Below, one piece after another: positions 34,509 through 45,204 of a DNA stretch of 64,000 nucleotides. The notes beneath the pieces are model-generated. The model was not told the origin of the DNA, made no database searches, and saw only the letters and a list, made by a program, of their open reading frames with translations. The stretch is from Gonocerus acuteangulatus (lineage: Eukaryota; Arthropoda; Insecta; Hemiptera; Coreidae). The DNA is taken from NCBI GenBank assembly GCA_946811695.1, contig OX328124.1, positions 31,433,648 through 31,497,647 of the forward strand. The letters run 5' to 3'. How positions within the stretch are numbered: the stretch's first letter is position 1; every line of letters begins with the position of its first letter. A program made the translations under genes and the position numbers.

Positions 34509-36639
34509 TACACGGAGAAAAAAAAACAGGCTGCTCGCATCTACTTTCAGGCTGCCGGCAGCCTGAAAACTGTGACTCAGTGCCAGTATTTTGAAATAGG
34601 ACATTTTAGTCTAAAATAGGATTCCACATATTTTAGCCTAAAAAAGGATTCCACTAGTTAGAGTGCCCGCATTTTATAATAGAGTGCTGGAATGGTAATT
34701 CTGCATCCTGTAGTAGAGCTCTCACACCCAAAGCTAGCATCCAACAATAGAGTGCCCAGCACTCTACTTTCAAGTGCGTACCCCTAGACTTTAGATTGCT
34801 GGCACTCTGATACTGGCTTCTAGCAGCCTACCCATATAGGCTGCGAGCATCCTGATGTTTGCTTCCTGTATCCTACCCCTATAGGCTGCTAGCATCCTAT
34901 ATGGATGGGTTACATTGACCCCATCCTTATAGGATGCTAGCAGCCTACAGACAGATGACTTTATTATGTGGATAAAAAAGAACAAAGGTAAATTCAGAGT
35001 AATAATAATGAGACTTTATTTGGGTGTAATTTACATATACACTTCTTAACAAGTAGATATTTACAAGTAGGTATGAGGTATACACTTTTTAACAAATATA
35101 GATATTTACAAGTATTAGGTATTAGGTACAATGTACTTATGAACAATATTGAACAAGTAGGTCTAGAAATAAAATATTTTTTTTTTGTTTTCATGACACT
35201 TATAGCCGTATTCATAAAGCCGAAGACAGTTGATTTCAGCATCTGTTCAAACAGAAACAAAAAGAAATTTTTATTAATAATAAAAGAAAAGTTGTTGTTG
35301 TGTTTTATATAATTAAAAAGAAACATAAATAGACATTTTTTCTAGTTTAAAATGTCGCAGTAAATTCAAAGCTGCCAGGGAATTACAAAATAAATATAAA
35401 ATACGGTTTTTTTCTATGGATATGATCATAAATGAAGGAACTCTAGAAACAGAATGGAAACCAAAATAAAAGTCTACTAATATAATTTTGAACTAATATT
35501 CTAGCCGCATTCTAGGAACGTATAAAAAACCTCAATAGCTACCTCAATAGCTTTTCCTTCGGAGGAAAATGCTAAAAAGACTTCCATCAGTTCTCAGCTT
35601 ACCAGGCTTATTGAACTCCATCTTCAGTTGGTTCTACACCCGCAGCTCCATGTTATATTAAGGGAATATATTCTTGTAAAACAAACACAACTTTCTTCAT
35701 TCTGTTGTATATAACATCTGTTTTTAAATTTAATAATAAAAACAAGAGCCTGAACTCTGTTCTGGCGGTACAGTCTGCATCCAGGCATACAGGCTCTTGT
35801 TTTTATAATTAAATTTAAAAACAGATGTTATATACAATAGAATGAAGAAAGTTGTGTTTATTTTTCAAGAATATATTCCCTTAATATAACATGGAGCTGC
35901 GGGTATAGAACCAACTGAAGATGGAGTTCAATAAGCCTGGTAAGCTGAGAACTGATGGAAGTCTTTTTTCCTTCATTTATGATCATATCCATAGAAAAAA
36001 ACCTTATTTTATATTTATTTTCTAATTCCCTGGCAGCTTTGAATTTACTGCGACATTTTAAACTAGAATAAATGCCTATTTATGTTTCTTTTTAATTATA
36101 TAAAACACAACAACAACAACTTTTCTTTTGTTATTAATAAAAATTTATTTTTGTTTCTGTTTGAACAGATGCTGAAATCAACTGTCTTCGGCTTTATGAA
36201 TACGGCTATAAGTGTCATGAAAACAAAAAAAAATATTTTATTTCTAGACCTACTTGTTCAATATTGTTCATAAGTACATTGTACCTAATACCTAATACTT
36301 GTAAATATCTATATTTGTTAAAAAGTGTATACCTCATACCTACGTGTAAATATCTACTTGTTAAGAAGTGTATATGTAAATTACACCCAAATAAAGTCTC
36401 ATTATTATTACTCTGAATTTACCTTTGTTCTTTTTTATCCACATAATAAAGTCATCTCTCTGTTGGCTGCTAGCATTCCAGCGCCCTATAATAAAGTGCG
36501 GGCACTCTAACTAGTGGAATCCTATTTTAGGTTGAAATATGTGGAATCCTATTTTAGACTAAAATGTCCTATTTCAAAATACTGGCACTGAGTCACAGTT
36601 TTCAGGCTGCGGGCAGGCTGTTTTTTTTTTCTCAGTGTA
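34509..36639. mobile_element. 2.1-kb foldback element with long inverted arms
   Basis: Starts TACACGGAGAAAAAAAAACA and ends in the complement of TACACTGAGAAAAAAAAAAC. The arms (about 34530-35440 and 35960-36610) match over several hundred bases, including frames at 34994-35326 (minus) and 36082-36273 (plus) that are the same sequence mirrored. An inner palindrome covers 35576-35960 with the loop near 35757-35797. The left arm has extra GGATGCTAGCAGCCT words absent from the right. No transposase is visible. Confidence 0.75.
35441..35575 (+). mobile_element. Helitron-like family C tail inserted in a foldback arm
   Basis: A short piece ending AGCTTTTCCTTCGGAGGAAAATGCTAA. It interrupts the left arm of the foldback at 34509-36639 and has no counterpart in the right arm, so it arrived after the foldback formed. 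Confidence 0.5.
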
Positions 36640-36880
36640 TGGAGCTTTGTTAAAAAGACCCGCAATTTTTAATAAATTGACAACTTTGTTCACGTTGAAT
36701 TTTATTTATTTACCTTCCGCCTACACAAGAAACCATGTTAATAATTTGGGCCGCTATTTATTTTAATATAAACATAAACCTGTACGATAAATTATAAAAA
36801 TCTGATATTTCTTTTATTTAAGAATGAAATAATTTTACGTTTTATCTAATATTTCAATTGTTGTGTTATTTTTTTCTATT

Positions 36881-36923
<43 letters not shown>

Positions 36924-37602
36924 TTATTTATATATGTAAATATTAATACAGTGTACTTAACTGGCGTAGGATAATAACATATCTATGAACAGCATATAGC
37001 TACAATGTTACTCGATGCTATTTACCCCAAAGTGGTGCATCGTTAAACAAAACGAATAAATAAAATATTTTAAAATAATTGAAATAGTCTTAGAATTTCA
37101 AAATCAGAAAATACTTTTATTACAAAAGTTCTCATTAGTAATGGCTTATTGATCGACTATTATTTCTCCATAGTTTTCTTTCACTAATCTACTTACTACT
37201 TACTGTCCATCGATTGCATTGAGATTAAAGATTTTGTTGGAATTGCTGGATTGTGAAAATTCATATGGATGGAGAGGTCCAAAATTTCCACAGGTATTTT
37301 TTTTTTTTTTTTGTATTTTGCTGAACGTTTAATATTATTAAGTCAAGTTCACAGAATTTTTAATAGTTTTATCTTCATATTTCATAATAATATTTCATTA
37401 ATATAAGATTTTTGTATTATGATACTTTACCTGCTGAGGTTTGATAATATGACTGGGTACATAGATAGATAGCCCTTTGGATCGATAATATCTCGGTATC
37501 TAGAGTATTATGATAATTAGGGATGTACCTTCGGATATTAATATCGTGCCCAACTCGGGTTACACGCTGTAAACAGATTATATACAATATGTTATTGGAG
37601 CG

Positions 37603-37851
37603 ATGAGAAAGAAAATTGTTCTCCGCCAAAATAGTCAGCCAACTCGAACAGAAGTACCTACTGAGATTATTTATATAAATGAATATTTCAACAATATTAT
37701 CAAACCTATATCCATCCAACGTATAGGTCCTAACAATTACCCAGAGAAGGGATTACATATGTTTGCATACACGGGGGTTTGCGAAGAGACACAAACTCAA
37801 AGAAGAGGTCCTGTTTCGAATCAGCGAAACTATCCTCAAAGACAATATTAG
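37603..37851 (+). CDS. Possible small gene or exon running into minisatellite
   Basis: An 82-codon frame beginning at an ATG. It is rich in Gln, Arg, Asn, Thr and Tyr (for example LRQNSQPTRTEVPTEIIYIN) and ends RNYPQRQY followed by TAG. The last seven codons and the stop are the first unit of the 56-bp minisatellite that follows, so the array looks as if it grew from the end of this frame. No domain is recognisable. A possible acceptor lies just upstream (GCTGTAAACAG near 37575). An overlapping 100-codon frame exists on the minus strand, so coding status is uncertain. Confidence 0.3.
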   Translation: MRKKIVLRQNSQPTRTEVPTEIIYINEYFNNIIKPISIQRIGPNNYPEKGLHMFAYTGVCEETQTQRRGPVSNQRNYPQRQY

Positions 37852-39231
37852 TATGGTAAATTACCACCTTTACGGCTGAAGGAAACTATCCTCAAAGACA
37901 ATATTAGTATGGTAAATTACTACCTTTACGGCTGAAGGAAACTATCCTCAAAGACAATATTAGTACGGTAAATTACTACCTTTACGGCTGAAGGAAACTA
38001 TCCTCAAAGACAATATTAGTATGGCAAATTACTACCTTTACGGCTGAAGGAAACTATCCTCAAAGACAATATTAGTATGGTAAATTACTACCTTTACGGC
38101 TGAAGGAAACTATCCTCAAAGACAATATTAGTATGGTAAATTACTACCTTTACGGCTGAAGAAAACTATCCTCAAAGACAATATTAGTATGGCAAATTAC
38201 TACCTTTACGGCTGAAGGAAACTATCCTCAAAGACAATATTAGTACGGTAAATTACTACCTTTACGGCTGAAGGAAACTATCCTCAAAGACAATATTAGT
38301 ATGGTAAATTACTACCTTTACGGCTGAAGGAAACTATCCTCAAAGACAATATTAGTATGGTAAATTACTACCTTTACGGCTGAAGGAAACTATCCTCAAA
38401 GACAATATTAGTACGGTAAATTACTACCTTTACGGCTGAAGGAAACTATCCTCAAAGACAATATTAGTATGGCAAATTACTACCTTTACGGCTGAAGGAA
38501 ACTATCCTCAAAGACAATATTAGTACGGTAAATTACTACCTTTACGGCTGAAGGAAACTATCCTCAAAGACAATATTAGTATGGTAAATTACTACCTTTA
38601 CGGCTGAAGGAAACTATCCTCAAAGACAATATTAGTACGGTAAATTACTACCTTTACGGCTGAAGGAAACTATCCTCAAAGACAATATTAGTATGGTAAA
38701 TTACTACCTTTACGGCTGAAGGAAACTATCCTCAAAGACAATATTAGTACGGTAAATTACTACCTTTACGGCTGAAGGAAACTATCCTCAAAGACAATAT
38801 TAGTATGGCAAATTACTACCTTTACGGCTGAAGGAAACTATCCTCAAAGACAATATTAGTACGGTAAATTACTACCTTTACGGCTGAAGGAAACTATCCT
38901 CAAAGACAATATTAGTAAGGTAAATTACTACCTTTACGGCTGAAGGAAACTATCCTCAAAGACAATATTAGTATGGTAAATTACTACCTTTACGGCTGAA
39001 GGAAACTATCCTCAAAGACAATATTAGTATGGTAAATTACTACCTTTACGGCTGAAGGAAACTATCCTCATAGACAATATTAGTATGGTAGATTACTACC
39101 TTTACGGCTGAAGGAAACTATCCTCAAAGACAATATTAGTATGGTAAATTACTACCTTTACGGCTGAAGGAAACTATCCTCAAAGACAATATTAGTATGG
39201 TAAATTACTACCTTTACGGCTGAAGGAAACA
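37826..39231 (+). repeat. 56-bp minisatellite, 25 units
   Basis: The unit runs AAACTATCCTCAAAGACAAT, ATTAGTATGGTAAATTACTA, CCTTTACGGCTGAAGG. I count 25 units with almost no change except at two sites: TATGG, TACGG or TAAGG, and GGTAAA or GGCAAA. The order of variants is not random: an A-A-C-G pattern (TATGGT, TATGGT, TACGGT, TATGGC) occurs at units 1-4 and 9-12, and C-G-C at 11-13 and 17-19. Units 1 and 23 have private changes. The length is not a multiple of three, so it does not encode a repeat protein. Confidence 0.97.
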
Positions 39232-39249
39232 TTGGAAAATGAAACTACA

Positions 39250-39410
39250 TACACATTATTTATTTATTTAAATTTTAACGCCCTTTTCTAGCCAGGATAG
39301 GCGAGTTGCCTATTCTGATGCCTTTTCTTTTTTCTAAAGAAAACCCACCACCCCATAGTGGGAATCGAATCCACGACCTTTGGCACGGAGTGTTTAGTAC
39401 GTACACATTA
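39250..39410 (-). mobile_element. SINE family S1, copy 3
   Basis: The minus strand carries GTCGTGGATTCGATTCCCAC, then GGTGGTGGGTTTTCTTTAG and CTATCCTGGCTAGAAAAGG. It sits directly at the end of the 56-bp array. Confidence 0.6.
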
Positions 39411-39620
39411 GTGGGAATAACATATCTTCATCAAATTAAATAAATAGACCACTCAGGTGGTAAACAAGCTTTCTCTTAAGCCCACCACCAATGATGCCAA
39501 CAAAAAAATTTTATAAAAATTGCATATTATTGGTTTTATGAGAATGGTTTTGCTCAATGTGATGGGAATTTAAAAAAAAAATCACTTATTTCATTTTTCT
39601 TGTACTACTTTATTTTATAA

Positions 39621-39952
39621 CAAGGTAGGGATTGTCGGGGTTCGGTCACTGCTTCTTAATAAAACTACATTTTATCGTGAAAATGGTTTTATTGTGCCGA
39701 CGTTTCGGCTTGAACTTCAAGCCTTCATTAGGGCGATGGGAAGGTTGTGAACTATACCTCACAGATGTGGGATCATTTCCTCAGAAATGATCCCACAGAT
39801 ATATTTCCTCAGAAATTATCCCACATCTGTGAGGTATATTTCTCAACCTTCCCATCGCCCTCATGAAGGCTTGAAGTTCAATAAAACCAATTTCACGATA
39901 AAATGTAGTTTTATTAAGTAGCAGTGACCGAACCCCGACAATCCCTACCTTG
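39621..39952. mobile_element. Foldback element with Penelope-like end motif
   Basis: A 332-bp palindrome centred near 39787 (CAAGGTAGGGATTGTCGGGG to its complement). Its arms contain GCCGACGTTTCGGCTTGAAC and CAAGCCTTCATTAGGGC. The phrase 'gacgtttcggct...ttcaagcc' is the kind of terminal sequence seen in Penelope-like element ends. A diverged relative lies at 19799-20076. Confidence 0.65.
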
Positions 39953-40005
39953 TATCATCAACGGTCAACGATCTCTTCTCAATGAATTACTTTATTTTAT
40001 ATTTG

Positions 40006-40396
40006 TCAACCATGGTTAGAGACCTTAACCCACCTCTTCAGGAGTCATTAAAACCTAATATATGTGGAGCGATTTGCCAACCATGGTTAGAGACCTTAAC
40101 CCACCTCTTCAGGAGTCATTTAAACCTTGTATATGTGGACCGATTTGTCAACCATGGTTAGAGACCTTAACCCACCTCTTCAGGAGTCATTAAAACCTTG
40201 TATATGTGGACCGATTTGCCAACCATTGTTAGAGACCTTAACCCACCTCTTCAGGAGTCATTAAAACCTTGTATATGTGGACCGATTTGCCAACCATGGT
40301 TAGAGACCTTAACCCACCTCTTCAGGAGTCATTAAAACCTTGTATATGTGGACCGATTTGCCAACCATGGTTAGAGACCTTAACCCACCTCTTCAT
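40006..40396 (+). repeat. 71-bp minisatellite, about 5.5 units
   Basis: The unit contains CCAACCATGGTTAGAGACC, TTAACCCACCTCTTCAGGAG, TCATTAAAACCTTGTATATG, TGGACCGATTT. Units are nearly identical. It ends abruptly against a 5S-like sequence. Confidence 0.95.
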
Positions 40397-40417
40397 TACT
40401 ACTCAAATTAAAACAAT

Positions 40418-40505
40418 GCTTACGAATATACCGTTTATGAATACACCAGTTCTCGTCCGATCAACGAAGTTAATCAAAGTTAAGCAACTTCAGGCGTGAT
40501 TAATG
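40418..40505 (+). mobile_element. 5S rRNA-like fragment
   Basis: ACACCAGTTCTCGTCCGATC, AACGAAGTTAATCAAAGTTA, AGCAACTTCAGGCGTG, then GGTTGGATG. It follows 5S rRNA with a short internal duplication (GTTAATCAAAGTTAAG). It abuts the 71-bp minisatellite and has no clean 5' end. Confidence 0.65.
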
Positions 40506-40875
40506 GTTGGATGAAAGATAGTCCTAATATGGAGGAGGGCAAGCGGACTTCAACACGCGGGGTCCCTAGAGATGCTGCATACAATATAGTACAAAAAGAA
40601 TAAGTCCTATTTTTGAAAGTACGTTTTTTTAAGATGTTTAATTATTGCCTCTATATGTTGGCTGTCGTCTCTTATAAGTTCGGTCAAGTTTACAGGTATC
40701 CAACTTTTTTCTAAAGAGGCCATTTTATACATTCGACGGCTGAAACATTTATTTCTGGAAGATAGGAGTGAGAAACCAGATGCTTAAGTGATTACTCCTA
40801 GGCCCGGACTTAAGCCCACGTCTTCAGTCTGTGTGTGGTTGCCCATCCCACACACAGACTGACTGCTAATTACAG

Positions 40876-40930
<55 letters not shown>

Positions 40931-41944
40931 AAATATTCCTCTTAACCCACGGATATTTTGTTATTTCTACCATTTAAGACTAAAAAATTAATACTACACA
41001 CATCTTTCTGACTAACACATGACAAAATTCAACAAAAACCTTTATTTTATTACAAAAATAGCTGAATACCTGTGCTTCGTCACGGTAGATAATTAGTTAT
41101 TTTATTACGTTAAATAATGTAACATCAAAATTAACGCTACTATGCATATCATTTTGTGCAGTTTATTAAACCATGGTTCCCGTCATGCTATATGTTATTC
41201 GTCAATTGATAAGTAATCAAAGTATAATGTTTCTAAACATTGGGGCGCTCCGGACCAGTGTCAAGAAACAGATAACCCGTTATCTATAGGTTAGCAGTAA
41301 CAGGAGTTTATAATAAAAGGTTTCGGGATATTATTACCTCGGATAGACCATCACCAGATACAGGGTAAACTCTATGAGGGACAAAATCACAGTTTATTTC
41401 TAGTAATTCAATGTCTGCCATCATAGTTGAAATGAAGCTTAAATAGAAATAATATTATGAAATAAATACAGTACGCTAACAGCTGACGTGTTGTCCTAGC
41501 AACGATTATGCCTTGGCTTGCCTGATCTCGAACCAAATAAAAATTCGAACTCCTCTTAAAATATTTGAAAATTCGAATATTTCTTAGCGAGTGTTTACGT
41601 TCGAAAGGGAGTGTCCATTTTGATTATAGATCAGCAAGTGAGTGGTATTAGACAAATATATAATAGATTGTATTCGTTCATAATTTTATGGTATAACTGG
41701 TGTATATTGATATTTTCCACCGTATTTTTGGGTATATCTAAAAAATGTAATTAGATGTGTATGTGTAATAAGTATTTGGGCAGATCGCCATAGTTGTGAA
41801 TGCTCATTTTGTTCCTACCATGTCAAACTATCGAATATACAAATCGAAGCATACGAACATCGATGCATCGAGCTAGCGAAAGAACATATACTCAATTCAA
41901 TTATTAATCCATTGTAATTATAATAAATAAAATGATCCCTATAA

Positions 41945-42075
41945 GGAATGATTTAATTTTAATTATGACATGTTAAATTTGTATATATTTATTGATAAAA
42001 CACCCATTCCAGAAGATGAACAAGTAGCCCGAAACGTTGAATTGAAGTAATAAAGTTATATAAGAATTTTGAAAG
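41945..42075 (+). mobile_element. Penelope-like 3' tail
   Basis: CCAGAAGATGAACAAGTAGC, CCGAAACGTTGAATTGAAG, TAATAAAGTTATATAAGAAT has the same layout as the tail at 5.3 kb on the other strand. Assignment rests on this short pattern only. Confidence 0.45.
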
Positions 42076-42229
42076 GATATTCGTCAACTTGATTTGTATT
42101 ACTAGTTAATAGCCTTTATCATCTAATCAAAATCGATTATTTTTGTGTGTTGAATCACCAATGTTGCGGTCACACAAATTTTCAAAAGAATAATTTATGA
42201 AATTTGAAAAAATATAAAAACTTCCTCAC

Positions 42230-42366
42230 CTTCTTCACTGCTGGTATCTGTTGAGTCTGAAAAAGAGAACTTGAAGCTATGGTTGGTCAACATTCTACTG
42301 AACCTTTTCGAGATGGAGGATATTATATCTTCGTTGACTGCATCGTCTCGTGGGCTGCTACTATCT
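42230..42366 (-). CDS. Osiris-family protein, middle coding exon
   Basis: A 137-nt exon with a TATATTTCAG acceptor and a GTGAGG donor. It reads DSSSPRDDAVNEDIISSISK, then RFSRMLTNHSFKFSF, then SDSTDTSSEE, and joins in phase to the 42-nt exon. The segment matches the part of Osiris proteins where a variable acidic stretch leads into a helix ending 'f..shsl.f.f', ahead of the basic patch and hydrophobic domain. The first base is the third position of a codon, so the previous exon must end after two bases of a codon. I could not find a convincing previous exon carrying a signal peptide and the paired cysteines. The gene model is therefore partial at its 5' end. The intron to the next exon is 15.8 kb and full of repeats. 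Confidence 0.82.
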
Positions 42367-42450
42367 CTGAAATATACAGGCAGTTATTAAGTATAATCAA
42401 TGAAAAAGTATAACTAATAATAACAGGGGCCAATAGTTATGTTGAATACA

Positions 42451-42595
42451 CAGGTTCAAGTGGATCACCGAAGACAAGTAGCGTCGGATTTGGTCGGTTG
42501 CTGGATGGGTGAAAATCACTTACGGTTTGCATTGTTAAACGGTGGCAACGAGCCCGGCGTTAACAGTGGATACACCGTACAAAAAAATAAATGAT
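42451..42595 (+). mobile_element. 5S rRNA-derived SINE, diverged
   Basis: CAGGTTCAAGTGGATCACCG, AAGACAAGTAGCGTCGG, ATTTGGTCGGTTGCTGGATG, GGTGA follows the 5S order (GGTTCTCGTCCGATCACCGA, AAGTTAAGCAACGTCGGG, GGTCAGTACTTGGATGGGTGA). The tail GGTGGCAACGAGCCCGGCG plus A run matches the element at 57.9 kb. Confidence 0.68.
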
Positions 42596-42629
42596 TAACA
42601 ATGTCTCCTCAAGGTAGGGTGGATAGCAT

Positions 42630-42720
42630 GTGAAAATGCTGGTAGAGAGTTAAGTTCCATAGTTCCTTAACTTGGAGATGCGGGTTTGAATCTTGTTTGT
42701 TGCAGATTTTTTTAAGGGAT
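42630..42720 (+). mobile_element. tRNA-like SINE head
   Basis: TGCTGGTAGAGAGTTAAG (A-box-like), then GATGCGGGTTTGAATCTTG (B-box). A second weaker one at 42840-42895 has GATGAGGTTCGAATCCCGC. Both end in T-rich runs, and neither folds convincingly as a tRNA. Confidence 0.45.
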
Positions 42721-42918
42721 AGCTGAACATTCCACCACGGATGTTTAGAAAGTTTGACAAGCTATGGACAGCCCGGCTTAGATGCAGATTAACTCTAAAA
42801 AAATTAATTAAAACACCTTTCTTCAGTGAAAAGTCTAATTTGCCGGACTTACATGTAGGGGATGAGGTTCGAATCCCGCTTGAAGCAGTTATCTACGTTT
42901 TTTTAACTAACCATATAT

Positions 42919-43207
42919 AAAGGGGTCGGGGCAAAATAGTGTCAAGCAACATTTATAACAAAACTTAACTGTACCTGCTTTATGTTGGATATTATGTGGG
43001 ACTATCAGTTAAAAAGGTTAGGCGCAACAAGATTAAGTAGCATACAGAGCTTGTAGTCACATTTAATTAGCATTTGCATCATAGACTGTTAGTTCCACAT
43101 AATATCCAACATATAGCAGCTACAGTTAAGTTTTGTTAAAAATGTTGCTGTTTTGCCCCCACCCCTTGTTTTGTTAAAAATGTGACTGTTTTGGCCCGAC
43201 CACTTCA
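42919..43207. mobile_element. MITE family F, copy 1
   Basis: Inverted ends begin AAGGGGTCGGGGCAAAATAG, with TTGGATATTATGTGGGAC words near the middle mirrored on the other side. It has a duplicated right end (two GCCCC/GGCCCGACC stretches). No coding content. Confidence 0.7.
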
Positions 43208-45204
43208 TATGTAAACAAGGTTTGGAACAAGTAACAAAGTACCGGCACTCAGGACCAACAAGACAATGAGAAAAAAAAATAATATTGTTCAATAGAAGGT
43301 AAATCGAAAATGCTAACAAGTTTTCAATGTAAATAAATAAATATGTTTTATTCCAATAATAAACTGATTTTTTTGAGATTACAAGCTGATTTTTTCCTCT
43401 CGCCAAATTGCATAAATATTTACAAAAACGTTTACACTATGAACATATAGAAAAACAATATGAGGAAAAATGACACAAAAAAACAACCCTCGACTTCTAT
43501 AGACGTAATAAAATTATACTTTCGTATGCTTTAGTATTTTATGTTTATACCTCGGGTAATTGTAATTTTTATATCGTTATAAACTATTTCCATTATAGAT
43601 GAATGGGGCTAAGGTCACAATCTTAAAAAAAACTTAACAGCTATATGGTATATAAATGTGGAGATTCTGGGAACATTCAATACAACATGCATTTGGTCGA
43701 TTGGAATCCACCTTGAGGAATTTTCAATAAATCTTTAAAATTTATGTTGCATGATTTGCTTGGGCTTCGAAGTATGTACGGCAAGTGTAGGGCCATATTG
43801 GATAAGCATAACAAATAATTAACTATCGTGACCAAATACATAACGAATAAATCCGGGTTCCTGTTTAACAAGAGGAATAATGTTTGTAACGCTGCTGCAG
43901 CTGTGTTAACTTTACTATTGACATGAGTGGTAAAAGTTAATTTAATATATTAGTGGACTAGTAAAGGCTTGCGCTTAGAATTAGAAATCTCCGGTTTTCA
44001 ATTTAGTTTTTTTCTTCATATGAATGATTCTTATAATTTTTAAAAGAATCGATGTTTTTTATGTCATTTGTTTCACGGTTGGTCTTATCAGATACAACAA
44101 CTTAAAATAAATATATCGAAATTCTAATTTCGTCCAAACTAATAAACATTTTTGGAAATACGGACAACTGATCAATATTATTTCCTGCTCTTCCTCGTTC
44201 GCACAGTGTCTTAAGATTTTCGTTGATTAACGACTTTTTTTAACAAGCAGTACGTTTAAAAATAACTTGCATGCTTGGGCTTCGAACACAATTCCTCTGG
44301 AGATAACAAAATGCACCTTACGGGCTTCATACAGGCCATGCAATCTTTTTCATTTTGCCAAAAATTAAATATTCAGGTATTCTTTAGATGCAGAAAAATA
44401 GCGCAATCGAATTAAAATGAAACGAGATCACCAAAAACCTTTTCCCGTATTAATTCGTCGATATATCTTTAGAGTTCAAAGCGTACTGTTTGTTTCAATT
44501 GTAACGAGCGTATTTTAAGCTCTCTCAAATATTTTTGGCAATTAAACCTGTTGGTAGGTTTCCTATATATTTGGAGTTGGCGTTCGCTTGAATGCAAATT
44601 TTCAATAAATGGTTTCTACAAAATTTTGGTAGTTTGCGCAGCTCTTGCGTCAACGTCTTGTATGCCACCATCTCGCTCCAACTTTCCAACTTCATCTTCA
44701 CAAGATTACAGCTGTTCGGCCCCTCCTTCTGCCGGCGGAGAGTGAACATCACTTCTTCTCTATCAATTTAATATTAGTATATTCCAATAGGATTATTTCA
44801 AGTTGCACTTGATTCTGGGTGCAATTACCACTCACGACCTCATCTTACCTAACAGCAAGGAGGTCAGTTAAATCCGCTTTTCTGAAGGATTTTCTTAAAA
44901 CAAAATGATAAGATAGCTAATATACATGAATAAGTTTGCTCTTTTATATTTTAATGAGAGTTACCTGGAAGAAGCTGAAGCTCCTTAACAGAGTAGAAAT
45001 TCGGGAAGCTACCTATAACTATAGGTTCGACAATGATTGGAAGTCATTTTTCAAAAGTTCATTCATAAGTGCAACCTCAATTGCTACTAAATTCATTCGG
45101 AATGTGCCCAAAGCTCGTGTTAGAAAGAATACTACTTCCTAAAGGGTTAATTTTTAGAATTTTTTATTTTAATTTGTCGTTTTAGTTATGCCGATATTCT
45201 GTAA
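43208..45204. other. Unassigned sequence
   Basis: Frames at 44525-44752 (minus, CNLVKMKLESWSEMVAYKTL) and 44936-45142 (plus) stand out slightly by GC. 45034-45087 is a worn family C piece. No gene can be supported. Confidence 0.3.

Larger units (their letters stand above)
26419..42229 (-). other. 15.8-kb Osiris intron
   Basis: Bounded by GTGAGG at 42224-42229 and TTCTAG at 26419-26424, read on the minus strand. It holds copy A4, family C copies, a Penelope-like fragment, the 2.1-kb foldback, both minisatellites, a foldback with Penelope-like motif and a 5S-like piece. The stretches 26425-27955, 30690-33370, 36640-37600 and 40510-41940 show no recognised gene. The last three include small frames (for example 31098-31301, ending FTALCERWKKRRVL) that I cannot place. 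Confidence 0.7.

Noticed and set aside
34994..35326. 110-codon minus-strand gene
   Set aside because: The same sequence is mirrored in the other foldback arm (36082-36273), it is Phe/Asn/Lys-rich low-complexity sequence, and no domain is visible.
37826..39231. CRISPR array
   Set aside because: The repeats are directly tandem with no unique spacers, and the context is a eukaryotic intron.
40269..40499. 76-codon gene
   Set aside because: It is made of 71-bp minisatellite units plus a 5S-like piece.
44525..44752. Upstream Osiris exon (frame with CNLVKMKLESW)
   Set aside because: The phase does not fit the next exon, the only GT nearby is a poor donor, and the resemblance is limited to one Cys and a few basic residues.
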